Below are positions 25,430 to 34,492 of a DNA stretch of 64,000 nt, piece by piece (within the stretch, counting starts at the first letter, position 1; every line of letters starts with the position of its first letter). The position numbers were made by a program, and so were the translations under genes. The stretch spans positions 124,001 through 188,000 of the forward strand of contig JAVBME010000007.1 of NCBI GenBank assembly GCA_031552765.1, in the 5' to 3' direction. Under the pieces are notes generated by a model, which searched no databases, was not told the origin of the DNA, and worked only from the letters and a program-made list of their open reading frames with translations. This DNA comes from JAVBME01 sp031552765 (GTDB lineage Bacteria > Bacillota > Negativicutes > Acidaminococcales > JAISLQ01).

Positions 25430-27583
25430 TCAAAGCGGCAGCGAAATTATAAAGCAACTGCCCCCGCCCGGGCGGCTCTCCACACTTATGCCACCCCCGT
25501 GGTCGCGTATTATCTTATAAGCTATCGACAGCCCGAGGCCTGTCCCCGCCTCTTTGGTCGAATAAAACAAGTCGAAGATCTTCTCCCTGTCCTCTTCCGG
25601 TATCCCCTCGCCGTCGTCGGCAAACGCCACCAATATCCGCTCGTCCTTCTGGCATATCCCGATGCTTATCTCCCCGTCCCTTTCTATCGCCTGCACCGAA
25701 TTGCTCAAAATATTGATAAACGCCTGCTTTATCCCGCGCCGGTCCACCCTGGCGAACGGGTGCGGCATCTGGCAATCGAACACCACCCTGATATTCTTTT
25801 TCTCTATCTCCGCCTTCAATATCGCCAATATCTCATAAATAATCTGCTGCACATTGGACACCGCGTAAATAGGCGAATTCTGCCCGGCAAAATGCAGGTA
25901 ATTTATCACTATCTCATTAAGGTCTTTTATCTCCTTGCTTACCAGTGCTATTATCTCCGCCCGCTCCGCCTCGTCCGCCTCCTCATAAGCCTCCAGGAGG
26001 TTCGCCAGCCCGGCCAGCGGGTTGCCTATCTCATGGATGACCGACGAAGTGAACCTCCCCAGCGTGCTTATCCGGTCGTCGCGCTTCAAGCGCTCTTCCA
26101 TCACCCGCTCATTCTCCACATTTTTAAAGAAAAACACAAAACCGTTCTGGCTGCCGTCCGCATCGCGCAGAGCGGAAATATTCACCAGACAGCGTATCCG
26201 CTTGCCATTGCTGCGGCATATCCGCTGCTCAAAGTCGCTCACATTCCTCCCCGTCTCGGTTATCTCATCGATAACCCGCGGAAAATCCACATCCAGCGCC
26301 TGGTATAACAAATCCACCGGCTCGCCCAAAAACCGGCCTTTCGCATAGCCCGTGATATTCTCCAAAGCATTGTTGAAAATTATCACCCGCCCCTCCCGGC
26401 TGGCCACCAGTATGCCGCTGCCCGCGCTCATGATGATATTGTTCAAAAACTGCTGCAAACGGCTCTCGCGCAGTAGCGCCCCCTCCAGTTGCACCATCTT
26501 GTCGTCCAGCCGGCCGGCCATCTCCTTAAACGCCCTGTACAAATCCCCTATCTCGTTTTGGTATTCATCCTTAAAATCGCTGTTGTCAAACTCGCCCCGA
26601 CCCAGCCTCTCCACACTGCTCACCAGCTTCTTCACCGGCTCGGTTATCCGCCGCACCAACAGCAAACCTATAACAAGGCCCACCCCCAAAGTACCGAAAA
26701 TCATGCCGCGCAGGCGGTCGGTCAGGGCGTACACCTCCTCGAGGATCACATCCTCGCTCTGCTCGAGCATGATCATCCAGCCAAGATTGCCCACATAAGT
26801 TATCACATCATAATACACCTTGCCGCCGCGCGTCATAATGCCCGCGCCCTCCGCTTTCTCCGCCAAAAGCGTGTACAGGCCGGTACTGCGGCCGTTCATC
26901 TTGACCGCAAAATCCTCCACCAGCACCACCTCATTGCTCAGGTTGCGCTCCGGGTCGGCCATCAGCGCCCCCGCCGCGTCCACTATGCGTATGCCGCCGT
27001 TGAAAGGCTTCTTATTGTCCCGCGCTACCCGGTGTATATTGCTTAAAGATATCCCCGCGCCCAAAACCCCTATCACCTTTCTATCCTCGTCCAGCACCGG
27101 CGCCGCCACCACAAAATGCGGCACTTTCAGCACCCGGCTCGTGTACATGCGGCTCACATACACCTCGCCCGTCGCCATCACATGCTGGAAATAATCGCGG
27201 TCGGTATAAGTATAATTCGCCTGCGCCTGCGGGTTGGCCGGGTTGGAATAAAGTAGCCGCCCGCTTTGGTCATGGAAAAACACCAAATCAAACTGCGCGT
27301 AATTCTCATACAACCGGTCTATCTCATAACGAAGCCTCTCCATATCGCGCGGGTTTTTATTTATCTCGCGCGTCGAAGCCCGCATCACCCGTACCGCATC
27401 CTCCATATAAAGAGACAGCTTGTCGCCAATAGCCCCCGCTATAACCAGGTTCTTGTCCAGCGCCTCGTTCATCGCGTGGTTTCTCACGATATTCGTGATA
27501 ACCACCGCGTTCAAAATATTCACCGACAACACAAATACTATTATCACCGCCGGTATCATAAACTTAAAACTGCGTATCCGCAT
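25430..27583 (-). CDS. Membrane sensor histidine kinase, Cache-HAMP-PAS
   Basis: 717 residues. One membrane segment near 8-30, an external double-Cache-like sensor domain (about 40-285, with YTYTDRDYFQ and APVLDEDRKVIGVLGAGIS), a second membrane segment near 293-312, HAMP, PAS (about 385-490), HisKA with His517 in VIHEIGNPL, and an ATPase domain with NILSNSVQAI, DDGEGIP and GTGLGLSI. HEIGNPL is the HisKA type usually paired with NtrC-like regulators. The Cache domain probably binds a small carboxylate, judging from the neighbouring transporter; this is inference. Confidence 0.92.
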   Translation of the reverse strand: MRIRSFKFMIPAVIIVFVLSVNILNAVVITNIVRNHAMNEALDKNLVIAGAIGDKLSLYMEDAVRVMRASTREINKNPRDMERLRYEIDRLYENYAQFDLVFFHDQSGRLLYSNPANPQAQANYTYTDRDYFQHVMATGEVYVSRMYTSRVLKVPHFVVAAPVLDEDRKVIGVLGAGISLSNIHRVARDNKKPFNGGIRIVDAAGALMADPERNLSNEVVLVEDFAVKMNGRSTGLYTLLAEKAEGAGIMTRGGKVYYDVITYVGNLGWMIMLEQSEDVILEEVYALTDRLRGMIFGTLGVGLVIGLLLVRRITEPVKKLVSSVERLGRGEFDNSDFKDEYQNEIGDLYRAFKEMAGRLDDKMVQLEGALLRESRLQQFLNNIIMSAGSGILVASREGRVIIFNNALENITGYAKGRFLGEPVDLLYQALDVDFPRVIDEITETGRNVSDFEQRICRSNGKRIRCLVNISALRDADGSQNGFVFFFKNVENERVMEERLKRDDRISTLGRFTSSVIHEIGNPLAGLANLLEAYEEADEAERAEIIALVSKEIKDLNEIVINYLHFAGQNSPIYAVSNVQQIIYEILAILKAEIEKKNIRVVFDCQMPHPFARVDRRGIKQAFINILSNSVQAIERDGEISIGICQKDERILVAFADDGEGIPEEDREKIFDLFYSTKEAGTGLGLSIAYKIIRDHGGGISVESRPGGGSCFIISLPL

Positions 27584-27870
27584 GCCCTACCGCCTTTTGA
27601 CCCGCCGCCGCGCCGGGCGGCCTTTATTACACCTTTATTTTAACATAGCCCCGTAAGGGCGGGCAATGAAAGCACTCCAATGACATAACAGCCTCTGCCC
27701 CCGTAGGGGCTGGCGCCCCTCTCAGGCGAGATGCTCTCGCCCATCCGAGGACTAGCCCCGACAGCCCGCAAAACACAAATAATTTTGCCGCAAAAACACA
27801 CCAACCCCGTGCTCATCTTCGCCCCGCTAGTCCTTGGGAAGGAATGCACAGCATTCCAGAAAGGAGCGTC
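27584..27870. other. Structured, hairpin-rich intergenic element
   Basis: Upstream of the sensor kinase. Hairpins visible: GGCGAGA-TGC-TCTCGCC (27725-27741), AGGACTAGC (27748-27756) pairing with GCTAGTCCT (27826-27834), GGAATGC-ACA-GCATTCC (27841-27857), and two GCCCC-GTA-GGGGC-like stems near 27649-27662 and 27698-27710. A 78-codon minus-strand frame crosses it but looks like a by-product. The density of stems suggests a dispersed repeat or a structured RNA. A 5' leader role for the kinase gene is possible. Confidence 0.45.
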
Positions 27871-27884
27871 CCGCAATACTTATC

Positions 27885-27917
27885 TTATAAAAAATGCCCG
27901 GGAATAAATTCCCGGGC
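27885..27917 (-). terminator. Terminator of the CoA-transferase/transporter operon
   Basis: GCCCGGGAAT / ATTCCCGGGC, a 10-bp perfect stem with a 2-base centre, followed on the minus strand by CATTTTTTAT. It lies 14 bases past the transporter stop. Confidence 0.88.
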
Positions 27918-27931
27918 GCTTTACTTGCCAC

Positions 27932-29167
27932 TTAGCCTGCCATGTTATAGTATCCTATAAACCCAAGCACAGCGGCAAACAGCACATTGCCTATCTCCAG
28001 CATGATAAGCTGCAAGAACAGCTTCTCCTTATCCATATTGTCAGTAGCCGCCGCCAAAGACAGCGCCCCCAGCGTGGAAAACGGGCTGTATGTGACCGCG
28101 TGCGCCCCTACCACTATCGCCGCCACGATGGCCGCCGCCGGCACCGAGCCCATATTCTGCGCGATGCCCGCCGCCGTAGGTATCAGCGTCGGCATAACCA
28201 CGCCCGAGGCGCTCGACACCGTCGACATCAAACCCGCGATAGTCGCCATGATGCCAGTCGACAGCCCGGGCGTCATGATCGACGACAAAAACTTTATCAA
28301 AGCCGTGATACCGCCGGCCTTCGAGATGACATTTATCAGCACGGCCACGCCGCTGATGAGCAGCAGCGTATCCCAGGCCGTATTGGCTATAGCCTCCTTC
28401 TGCCGCTGCGGATTGAACAGCAAAAGCGCCGCGCCGCCGGCAAACCCCGTCAAGCCGATATCTGTTTTAAAGACCAGTATCCCCAGCACCACCAGCGTGA
28501 CCACGGCCATAGTCGCCTTCTGCTCCTGGTTGAACGCCACATCCACCCCATTCGTCCCACCCTTGCCCGAAAGCCTGAGCCCGCCAAACGCCAGGTAAAA
28601 AGCTATCCCCTGCAAAGTCGATGCTATCGCCACAGACAGGAAAATCGGCGTATAGTTAGTCACCCCGATACTTGCCGATAAATTGTCCGCGATGATACCA
28701 GACGGCGACAGGGGCGACAGCCCCCCGGCTAAGCTGCCGGACACCACCATGCAGGCCATGAGGATCGGCCGTATATTTTCCCGCTCCGCGATACTCATCG
28801 CCACCGGCGCCATCAAAGCCGTCATAACTATCGGGCCGGGGCCGATAGCCGATGTGATCGCGCACACGATAAAAAAGATTATCGGCAAAAGCTTTACATT
28901 GCCTTTCGCCAGCCCGGCCACCTTCTCCGCCAGAATGTTGAGCGTGCCGTTGACCTTGGCTATGGCAAACAAAAAAGTCATGCCCATCAATGTAATAAAT
29001 AATGAGGTCGGAAAACCGGCTATAACAGCCTTAACAGGCATACCTACTATATAAACGCCCACAATGAACGCAAAAAACAGCGATACCACACCGGTATTCA
29101 CCTTGCGCCTAAAACCGATGAAAATAGCCAAAACCAGTACCAATAAGGTAAAAACCTGCATTGTCAT
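27932..29167 (-). CDS. MatC/SLC13-like dicarboxylate transporter
   Basis: 411 residues with about eleven hydrophobic segments. The N-terminal half matches the dicarboxylate carrier MatC domain (GMTFLFAIAKVNGTL, AIGPGPIVMTALM, GGLSPLSPSGII). The second half repeats the topology with SSASGVVMPTLIPTA. Members carry malonate, malate or related dicarboxylates at the inner membrane. GGGGG precedes the ATG by 7 bases. It is 132 bases downstream of the CoA-transferase gene in the same probable transcript. Confidence 0.85.
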   Translation of the reverse strand: MTMQVFTLLVLVLAIFIGFRRKVNTGVVSLFFAFIVGVYIVGMPVKAVIAGFPTSLFITLMGMTFLFAIAKVNGTLNILAEKVAGLAKGNVKLLPIIFFIVCAITSAIGPGPIVMTALMAPVAMSIAERENIRPILMACMVVSGSLAGGLSPLSPSGIIADNLSASIGVTNYTPIFLSVAIASTLQGIAFYLAFGGLRLSGKGGTNGVDVAFNQEQKATMAVVTLVVLGILVFKTDIGLTGFAGGAALLLFNPQRQKEAIANTAWDTLLLISGVAVLINVISKAGGITALIKFLSSIMTPGLSTGIMATIAGLMSTVSSASGVVMPTLIPTAAGIAQNMGSVPAAAIVAAIVVGAHAVTYSPFSTLGALSLAAATDNMDKEKLFLQLIMLEIGNVLFAAVLGFIGYYNMAG

Positions 29168-29213
29168 TGCTAATCCCCCTTAAATTACGCCGCCTCCGGC
29201 CACTTCATACTAT

Positions 29214-29236
29214 CCGGGGCGGCTAGTCCGCCCCGG
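29214..29236 (-). other. Intercistronic hairpin between CoA-transferase and transporter
   Basis: CCGGGGCGG / CCGCCCCGG, 9-bp perfect stem, 5-base loop, with no T-run. It may stabilise or attenuate the mRNA rather than end it. The rest of the 132-base gap holds only the GGGGG ribosome site of the transporter. Confidence 0.6.
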
Positions 29237-29299
29237 TAAATAGCGCGCCTTGATCGGCAAGATTTTTTATAGCAGAGCAAAAAACAAACCCCATACCCC

Positions 29300-30490
29300 T
29301 TAAATCGCCCCCTCGGCAGCCAGCGCCTTGATATCCGCTTCGCTGCAGCCAAGCTCTTTAAGCACCCTTTCGGTATCCGCGCCCAGCACCGGCGCCGCTT
29401 TTTCCACATAGCCCGGCGTTTTCGACAGCTTTATCGGTATCCCTGGCAGCTTCATCGCCCCGGCCACCGGGTGCGCCACTTCTACTACCATCTCGCGCGC
29501 CAGTATCTGCGGGTCGTTCGCCACCTTGTCGATGGTATTTATCGGCGTGAAAGGTATCGCATTCTCGTCAAACAGCCTGCTCCACTCGGCCGACGTCTTT
29601 TTCACCATCATTTCGTCCACCAGCGGCTTTATTTCCTTATGGTTGGCCGTCCGCAGATCGTTTGTCACAAACCGCGGGTCTTCTATCAGCTCCGGCCGCC
29701 CGCCCAGCTTGCAAAAACTCGACCACAGGTTATTGTTGCCGATAGCCACCACCAGGTAGACCCCGTCCGCGCACCTGAAACCCTCAAACGGCGTCACCGA
29801 CGGGTGCCGGTTGCCCACCGGCTGGGGCGCCTTGCCTGTAGCGAAATAACGCGCCAAAGCGTTCTCCAGCACCGCCACCTGGCAGTCCAGCATGGCCACA
29901 TCCACAAACTGCCCCTCGCCCGTCTTATTGCGGTGGTGCAGCGCCGTCAATATGCCCACAGCCGTGAACACGCCCGCGAACACGTCGCCGATAGACGCGC
30001 CCACCCGCGTTGGCTCGCCCCCTTCCGTCGCCGAAGTGATGCTCATGATGCCGCCCATCGCCTGCACGATAGAATCATACGCCGGCCGCTTGGAATAAGG
30101 CCCGCTGTGCCCAAAGCCCGAACAGGCCGCGTAAATGATATCCGGCTTGACCTTCGCCACCGCCTCATAACCAAACCCCAGCTTATCCATAGTGCCCGGC
30201 TTGAAATTCTCCACCAGCACGTCCGCCTTTTCTATAAGCTGCCACAGCACCTTCTTGCCGCCCTCTTTTTTCATATCGAGCGTGATGCCTTCCTTATTGC
30301 GGTTGATGCTCATGAAATAACCGCTCTCGCCGTTGGTATAAGGGCCAAACCCGCGCGAATCGTCGCCCGTCCCCGGCATCTCCACATGGATGACCCGCGC
30401 GCCGAAATCCGCCAGCAGCATCGCCGCGAACGGCCCGGACAGCACCCGCGTCAAATCCACCACCACCAGATCGCCCAAAGCCTTTGCCAT
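29300..30490 (-). CDS. Family III CoA-transferase (CaiB/BaiF, formyl-CoA transferase-like)
   Basis: 397 residues. It moves CoA between carboxylic acids. The catalytic aspartate is Asp169 (GASIGDVFAG), the same number as in the oxalate formyl-CoA transferase Frc. VVVDLTRVLSGPF, LLADFGARVIHVE and NRNKEGITLD are family signatures. TTG 30511 is in frame, but ATG 30490 has GGGGG 8 bases ahead, so it is preferred. The sigma-54 promoter lies 43 bases upstream. With a dicarboxylate transporter as neighbour, activation of an imported dicarboxylate (oxalate, malonate, succinate or an analogue) is plausible; the substrate is not visible in the sequence. Confidence 0.92.
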   Translation of the reverse strand: MAKALGDLVVVDLTRVLSGPFAAMLLADFGARVIHVEMPGTGDDSRGFGPYTNGESGYFMSINRNKEGITLDMKKEGGKKVLWQLIEKADVLVENFKPGTMDKLGFGYEAVAKVKPDIIYAACSGFGHSGPYSKRPAYDSIVQAMGGIMSITSATEGGEPTRVGASIGDVFAGVFTAVGILTALHHRNKTGEGQFVDVAMLDCQVAVLENALARYFATGKAPQPVGNRHPSVTPFEGFRCADGVYLVVAIGNNNLWSSFCKLGGRPELIEDPRFVTNDLRTANHKEIKPLVDEMMVKKTSAEWSRLFDENAIPFTPINTIDKVANDPQILAREMVVEVAHPVAGAMKLPGIPIKLSKTPGYVEKAAPVLGADTERVLKELGCSEADIKALAAEGAI

Positions 30491-30532
30491 CAAAACAACC
30501 CCCTTTGCCAATAGTAATTTGCAAATAATATC

Positions 30533-30547
30533 GCAAATACCGTGCCA
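30533..30547 (-). promoter_or_regulatory. Sigma-54 (-24/-12) promoter of the CoA-transferase/transporter operon
   Basis: The minus strand reads TGGCACGGTATTTGC, matching the RpoN consensus TGGCACG-N4-TTGC at every fixed base with the GG-to-GC spacing intact. It is 43 bases from the ATG. An NtrC-type activator is encoded in the same cluster. Confidence 0.85.
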
Positions 30548-30628
30548 ACCCTAGCTATCCAGCCAAAAGGCAAAAACACACCGCTTCGCTTATATAAATT
30601 AAAAAACACTTAAAAAACAAATAAAATT

Positions 30629-30681
30629 AGTGGTCAATATATGGCCATTTCACCCCGCCAACCAGTCAAATATTGACCACT
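30629..30681. promoter_or_regulatory. Inverted repeat AGTGGTCAATAT-N29-ATATTGACCACT, probable enhancer site
   Basis: 12-bp perfect arms (30629-30640, 30670-30681). The right arm is also part of its own dyad GTCAA-ATA-TTGAC. The centre is about 110 bases upstream of the -24 box, the usual place for activator sites of sigma-54 promoters. The rest of the gap 30491-30908 is AT-rich with no gene I can support. Confidence 0.6.
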
Positions 30682-30908
30682 CCTTGAAAAAACCTTTTAA
30701 AAACCTATCCGCTGCATAAACGACAAAAAAACCTGCGCCATTTTTCCCGCTGCGAATAGTCTTTTTTGCATTTTCAAATTTAAATACTTTCGCCACCGAA
30801 GAACAATCAGCCTCCATGAAATAAATAATCTCCGTCAGCCACCCCCTGCCAAAATGGCCCAGGAAATGCAGGAATCCGTAGTCATCTTCAAAGCATAAAA
30901 AAACAAAC

Positions 30909-30935
30909 CCCCTGCCCGCTAAAAGCGGGCAGGGG
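30909..30935 (-). terminator. Terminator of the 35758-30940 operon
   Basis: CCCCTGCCCGCT / AGCGGGCAGGGG, a 12-bp stem with a 3-base loop, then TTTGTTTTTTT on the minus strand; 4 bases past the CHAD gene stop. Confidence 0.92.
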
Positions 30936-30939
30936 CTGT

Positions 30940-32226
30940 TTATCCGTAACACTTTTCCCATTCGTCGATAAATTTCTCCCACAGGCCGGGCAGCAGGCGG
31001 CGCACAGCCATCGTCTGCGCCCGTTCGCTCCCGGCAAACATGCCGGCCTGGTAAGCTAAAACATTGTCGGTCTGCTTTTTCAAAGCTATGCTTCTAGCCA
31101 GCTCTTCATTGATATAATTGTCATGCAAAACGCCCAAAGCATCCTGCAAACGCTTAAGGTGGCGCAATACCTTGCTGTCGTCGCCATAGGCCTGACCGGA
31201 AATACTCTGCAGCACGTAGCGGATCGCTTTGGCTTTTATCCTAACTTCATGCGCTTTTTCGTCATTAGCAAAGTCGGGGTGCTCTCTGACCAGCTTGGTC
31301 ATTTTTTTATACCAGCGCCAGATCCTGCGGTCTATCACTTTTTCCAGCAACAGGTCTTCCTGGTCTTCTTTCACCGGATCGGACAATATCCACAGCATGA
31401 ACTCCAACAAAAAAGGCGTAAAATTCTTCAGTTTGAACACCGGCTCAATCTTTTCTATCTCGCTGCCCCGCTCCTTGCGCATGAAAGACATCAGCCCGTC
31501 ATTGTCGCGGTTGTATCTTCTGCGCTGGCTGCCCGTACGCCGCCAGTTGCTCAAAGCGACGTCCAGTTCACGGGAACGGGCCAGTTTTATCGTCAAAGAA
31601 CGCAGCTTTTCCTGCCACTTGCCGGCCTCGGCCACAAGCACTTCATCCAGCACGGTCATCATCGCCCTAAGTTTTCTGATCTCCACCCTGAGCCTTCTCA
31701 GGGGCAGGCGCTCGTCCGGCCGCAGGACAAATTCCCCACCGGCCTGGCTAATGCCGCACAGATGCCACCACATGAGGTCATATAAGGCGTCGCCCACTCT
31801 TTGCGGGGCAAAACTCTTCATATGGGCGCGCCCGAACTCTATGCCGCTGGAAAGGTCGGCCGCCCGCTGCTCATGGGTACGGCTCTCAAGGATTATGTCA
31901 TACTTTTTCGCCAGCTTCACAGCCAGTTTTATACAGTCGATATGACGGCCGGAAAAACGGCTGATGTGCATCTCGCAGATTTTGGTCTCCTGCCCGCCCG
32001 CCGTCATGATACCCTCATCATAAACTATGCGGATGCGGTTGTTGCCGTTGACCACCAATCCCGCCTGCCGGTACACATTGATATGGCAATCGCCTTTTTC
32101 CCCGCCCGCATCAAGCATTATGTCTTCACGCGAATTTTCAAGCGGTACAAAGTCCTTGCCCAAATATTTAATTATAGCGCCCCAGTCGGCGTTTTCTTTA
32201 AACAGCAGCACATATTCGCGTATCAT
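30940..32226 (-). CDS. CHAD-domain protein
   Basis: 428 residues. The C-terminal two thirds form a CHAD domain, a helical, histidine- and arginine-rich fold that binds polyphosphate: RLRVEIRKLRAMM near 180 and VRIKAKAIRYVLQSI near 330 are its two repeated basic helices. The first 110 residues resemble the C-terminal part of a CYTH triphosphatase domain (EMHISRFSGRHIDCIKLAVKLAKKY) but no ExExK motif is present, so triphosphatase activity is not expected. It is the last gene of a six-gene minus-strand operon. Confidence 0.8.
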   Translation of the reverse strand: MIREYVLLFKENADWGAIIKYLGKDFVPLENSREDIMLDAGGEKGDCHINVYRQAGLVVNGNNRIRIVYDEGIMTAGGQETKICEMHISRFSGRHIDCIKLAVKLAKKYDIILESRTHEQRAADLSSGIEFGRAHMKSFAPQRVGDALYDLMWWHLCGISQAGGEFVLRPDERLPLRRLRVEIRKLRAMMTVLDEVLVAEAGKWQEKLRSLTIKLARSRELDVALSNWRRTGSQRRRYNRDNDGLMSFMRKERGSEIEKIEPVFKLKNFTPFLLEFMLWILSDPVKEDQEDLLLEKVIDRRIWRWYKKMTKLVREHPDFANDEKAHEVRIKAKAIRYVLQSISGQAYGDDSKVLRHLKRLQDALGVLHDNYINEELARSIALKKQTDNVLAYQAGMFAGSERAQTMAVRRLLPGLWEKFIDEWEKCYG

Positions 32227-32255
32227 AATTTACTCTTCTCTTCCAGCCTGTTTTT

Positions 32256-33230
32256 TCAGCCGCCCGACTTGAGCGCGGCTTCATTCACACAGGCCGGCAT
32301 AGGATGGCCTTCCAGCGCGGCTATGATGTTGTCGAGCGTCATCATGGACATGCTGTCGCGCGTCTCCTCCGTCAAAGTGCCTATATGCGGCAGTACCAGG
32401 ATGTTGTCCAAAGTCAAAAGCGGATGGTCGGCCGGCAGCGGCTCCGGGTCGGTCACATCCATAGCCGCGTAAGCAATGCGCTTTTCTTTCAAAGCTTCAT
32501 ACAGCGCGTCCGTATCCACTATGGCGCCCCGCGCCGCGTTGATAAGGCGGGCGGTTGGCTTCATCAAAGCAAACTCCTTGCGGCTGATCATTTTTTTAGT
32601 TTCTGCGGACAGCGGCAGCATGACCAGAATGAAATCGGCCTCTTTCAGCAGTTCCTCCTGCGAAAGGTATACCGCTCCCACCTCGCCGGCGCTGACGGCC
32701 GGACGGCGGTTGTGGTAGACTATTTTCATACCGCTGGCCAGAGCCCGTCTGGCTACGGCCATACCGATAGCGCCGAGGCCCAGGATGCCGAGGGTCTTGC
32801 CGTAAAGGTCTACGCCCATGCCAAAAGTCCTGTGGCGGCCCCATTCGCCGCTTTTAACATGCAGCCAGGCGGCTGGCAGATAGCGCGCGCTGCACAGGAT
32901 GAGGCCGTAAGCGATATCCGCCGTTGCTTCGGTCACCGCGCCCGGCGTATTGCCTACTTTTATGCCGCGCGCCGTACAGGCGGCTATGTCTATATTGTCG
33001 TAACCGACCGATACTTGCGCCACCACCTTGAGGTTAGGCGCTTTGTCGAGCAACGCCGCGTCTATTTTCACATTGCCAAGAGAATAGAGCGCGTCGGCGT
33101 TTTTCAATATATCCGCCCATTCTTCCGGCGTGGTGTCCTTGTTTTTTGTTTTAAACTCAAACGCTTTTTCTATCCGCGCCTGCACTACCGGGCGGGCCCG
33201 CCCGGTCATAGCCAGTGTGTATCTTTTCAT
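32256..33230 (-). CDS. D-isomer-specific 2-hydroxyacid dehydrogenase (glyoxylate/hydroxypyruvate reductase type)
   Basis: 324 residues, normal length. NAD(P)H loop GLGAIGMAVA (residues about 152-161); catalytic Arg in NAARGAIVD, Glu in DVTDPEPLP and His in LPHIGTLT. The SVGYDNIDIAA and GNTPGAVTEATAD segments are typical of the GyaR/GRHPR branch rather than SerA. It lies 13 bases from the glyoxalase-fold gene. It probably reduces glyoxylate, hydroxypyruvate or a related 2-oxoacid. Confidence 0.9.
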   Translation of the reverse strand: MKRYTLAMTGRARPVVQARIEKAFEFKTKNKDTTPEEWADILKNADALYSLGNVKIDAALLDKAPNLKVVAQVSVGYDNIDIAACTARGIKVGNTPGAVTEATADIAYGLILCSARYLPAAWLHVKSGEWGRHRTFGMGVDLYGKTLGILGLGAIGMAVARRALASGMKIVYHNRRPAVSAGEVGAVYLSQEELLKEADFILVMLPLSAETKKMISRKEFALMKPTARLINAARGAIVDTDALYEALKEKRIAYAAMDVTDPEPLPADHPLLTLDNILVLPHIGTLTEETRDSMSMMTLDNIIAALEGHPMPACVNEAALKSGG

Positions 33231-33243
33231 TTTCCCGCCACTC

Positions 33244-33615
33244 CTATCTTTTCTCCGGTACTATTTCCAACCAGTAGCCGTCCGGATCACTGATAAAATA
33301 TATGCCCATACCCGGGTTTTCATAGCAAATGCAGTCCATAGCCTTGTGTTTTTCATGCGCCGCCTGGTAGTCGTCGGTGGCAAAAGCCAGGTGGAATTCG
33401 TTGTCGCCGAGGTTGTACGGCCGGTCCCAGTCGCGCAGCCAGGTCAACTCCAACAGATGAGGCATACTGCCGTCAGTCAGGTAGACAAGTATGAAGCTGC
33501 CGTCAGCCGCTTCCTTACGCCGCGCTTCTGTCAGGCCCAGCGCCTCTTTGTAAAAAGCGAGGCTTTTATCAAGATCCTTCACGTTGATGTTATTGTGTAC
33601 CATTTTAAAATTCAT
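33244..33615 (-). CDS. gloA: Glyoxalase I-like (VOC superfamily) protein
   Basis: 123 residues. Metal ligands expected for glyoxalase I are visible: His in MVHNNINV, Glu in HLLELTW, His in EFHLAFATDD and Glu in WLEIVPEK. Glyoxalase I converts the methylglyoxal-thiol adduct to an S-lactoyl thioester. The ATG at 33621 is one base from the GAAAGGGG ribosome site, while ATG 33615 has 7 bases, so the latter is preferred. Confidence 0.82.
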   Translation of the reverse strand: MNFKMVHNNINVKDLDKSLAFYKEALGLTEARRKEAADGSFILVYLTDGSMPHLLELTWLRDWDRPYNLGDNEFHLAFATDDYQAAHEKHKAMDCICYENPGMGIYFISDPDGYWLEIVPEKR

Positions 33616-33664
33616 GACCATGCCCCTTTCAAGTTATTTGATTATGCAAACAGCGGCAGACGTT

Positions 33665-34432
33665 TTAACTGCCCAGCCAAAATTTCCAAATCAATGATAT
33701 AAACAATAAGAAAAGCGATACTGTCAACACGCGCCGGACAAAATCCGGCCCAATGCGTATGGCCAGCCTGCTGCCCAGCATATTGCCGCATATACTGGCC
33801 GCCGACAGTGGCAGCGCTAAAAGGTAACCGACCTTACCGTACCACATGAACACAAAAAGCCCGCTCAGCCCGGCCGACAGGTTGAGCAGCTTGGTAGTGG
33901 CCGCGGCGGCCAGCAGCTCAAAACCTAACAGAAAATACAGCGCCAGGACAAAAAAACTGCCTGCTCCCGGCCCGAAAAATCCATCGTAAAAACCTATACT
34001 CAAACATACTAGTGGCAGATATACCTTCATATCTTTTTCCGTCATTTCCCTGCTTGCCGAACGCTTGTTGCGCGGCATCAAGGTAGCCAGCATCCCCAAA
34101 GGCAAGAGCAGCACTACAATCTTGCCAATAGTGGCGCTGTCAAAAAACAATACCGCCCGCGCGCCCAACATGGCGCCCAGCAGCACTGCCGGCACGCCTA
34201 CTTTAGCGCTTTTCCAGACTACCAGACCGCTGCGGGTATAGTTACCGAGAGCCGCCGCCATGCCGCAGCTGCTGGCCAGCTTATTCGTCCCCAGCACCAG
34301 GTCGGCCGGCACGCCGGTGAGTAAAAAAGCTGGCAGGGTTATCAAACCGCCCCCGCCGGCAATACTGTCGATAAAGCCGCCGGCAAAATAGGCGCCGCAC
34401 AACAATATAGCCATACCTAAATCTATATCCAT
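33665..34432 (-). CDS. TauE/SafE-family sulfite/anion permease
   Basis: 255 residues with about seven or eight membrane segments. The N-terminal GGFIDSIAGGGGLITLP and the middle SIGFYDGFFGPGAGSF are the duplicated signature of the TauE/SafE (DUF81) family. Substrates known for the family are small sulfonates, sulfite or related anions; the specific one here cannot be read. 43 bases upstream of the glyoxalase-like gene. Confidence 0.9.
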   Translation of the reverse strand: MDIDLGMAILLCGAYFAGGFIDSIAGGGGLITLPAFLLTGVPADLVLGTNKLASSCGMAAALGNYTRSGLVVWKSAKVGVPAVLLGAMLGARAVLFFDSATIGKIVVLLLPLGMLATLMPRNKRSASREMTEKDMKVYLPLVCLSIGFYDGFFGPGAGSFFVLALYFLLGFELLAAAATTKLLNLSAGLSGLFVFMWYGKVGYLLALPLSAASICGNMLGSRLAIRIGPDFVRRVLTVSLFLLFISLIWKFWLGS

Positions 34433-34492
34433 AATAGAAAAAACTTACCTGCTACGCGCGGCAAAGCACGCGCGCCCTTTCCAACCTCAGAA

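Noticed and set aside
27588..27600. GGCGGTAG, the ops/JUMPStart core, just before the Cache kinase start
   Set aside because: It belongs to the ribosome-site region of a kinase gene, not a long glycan operon; an 8-base match by chance. No such element lies before rfbF.
27640..27876. 78-codon minus-strand ORF
   Set aside because: Lies over the hairpin-rich element; composition is explained by the palindromes and there is no good ribosome site.
30650..30982. 110-codon minus-strand ORF
   Set aside because: Runs through the terminator of the CHAD gene and overlaps its 3' end; no family recognised. A small remnant gene between 30650 and 30900 cannot be excluded.
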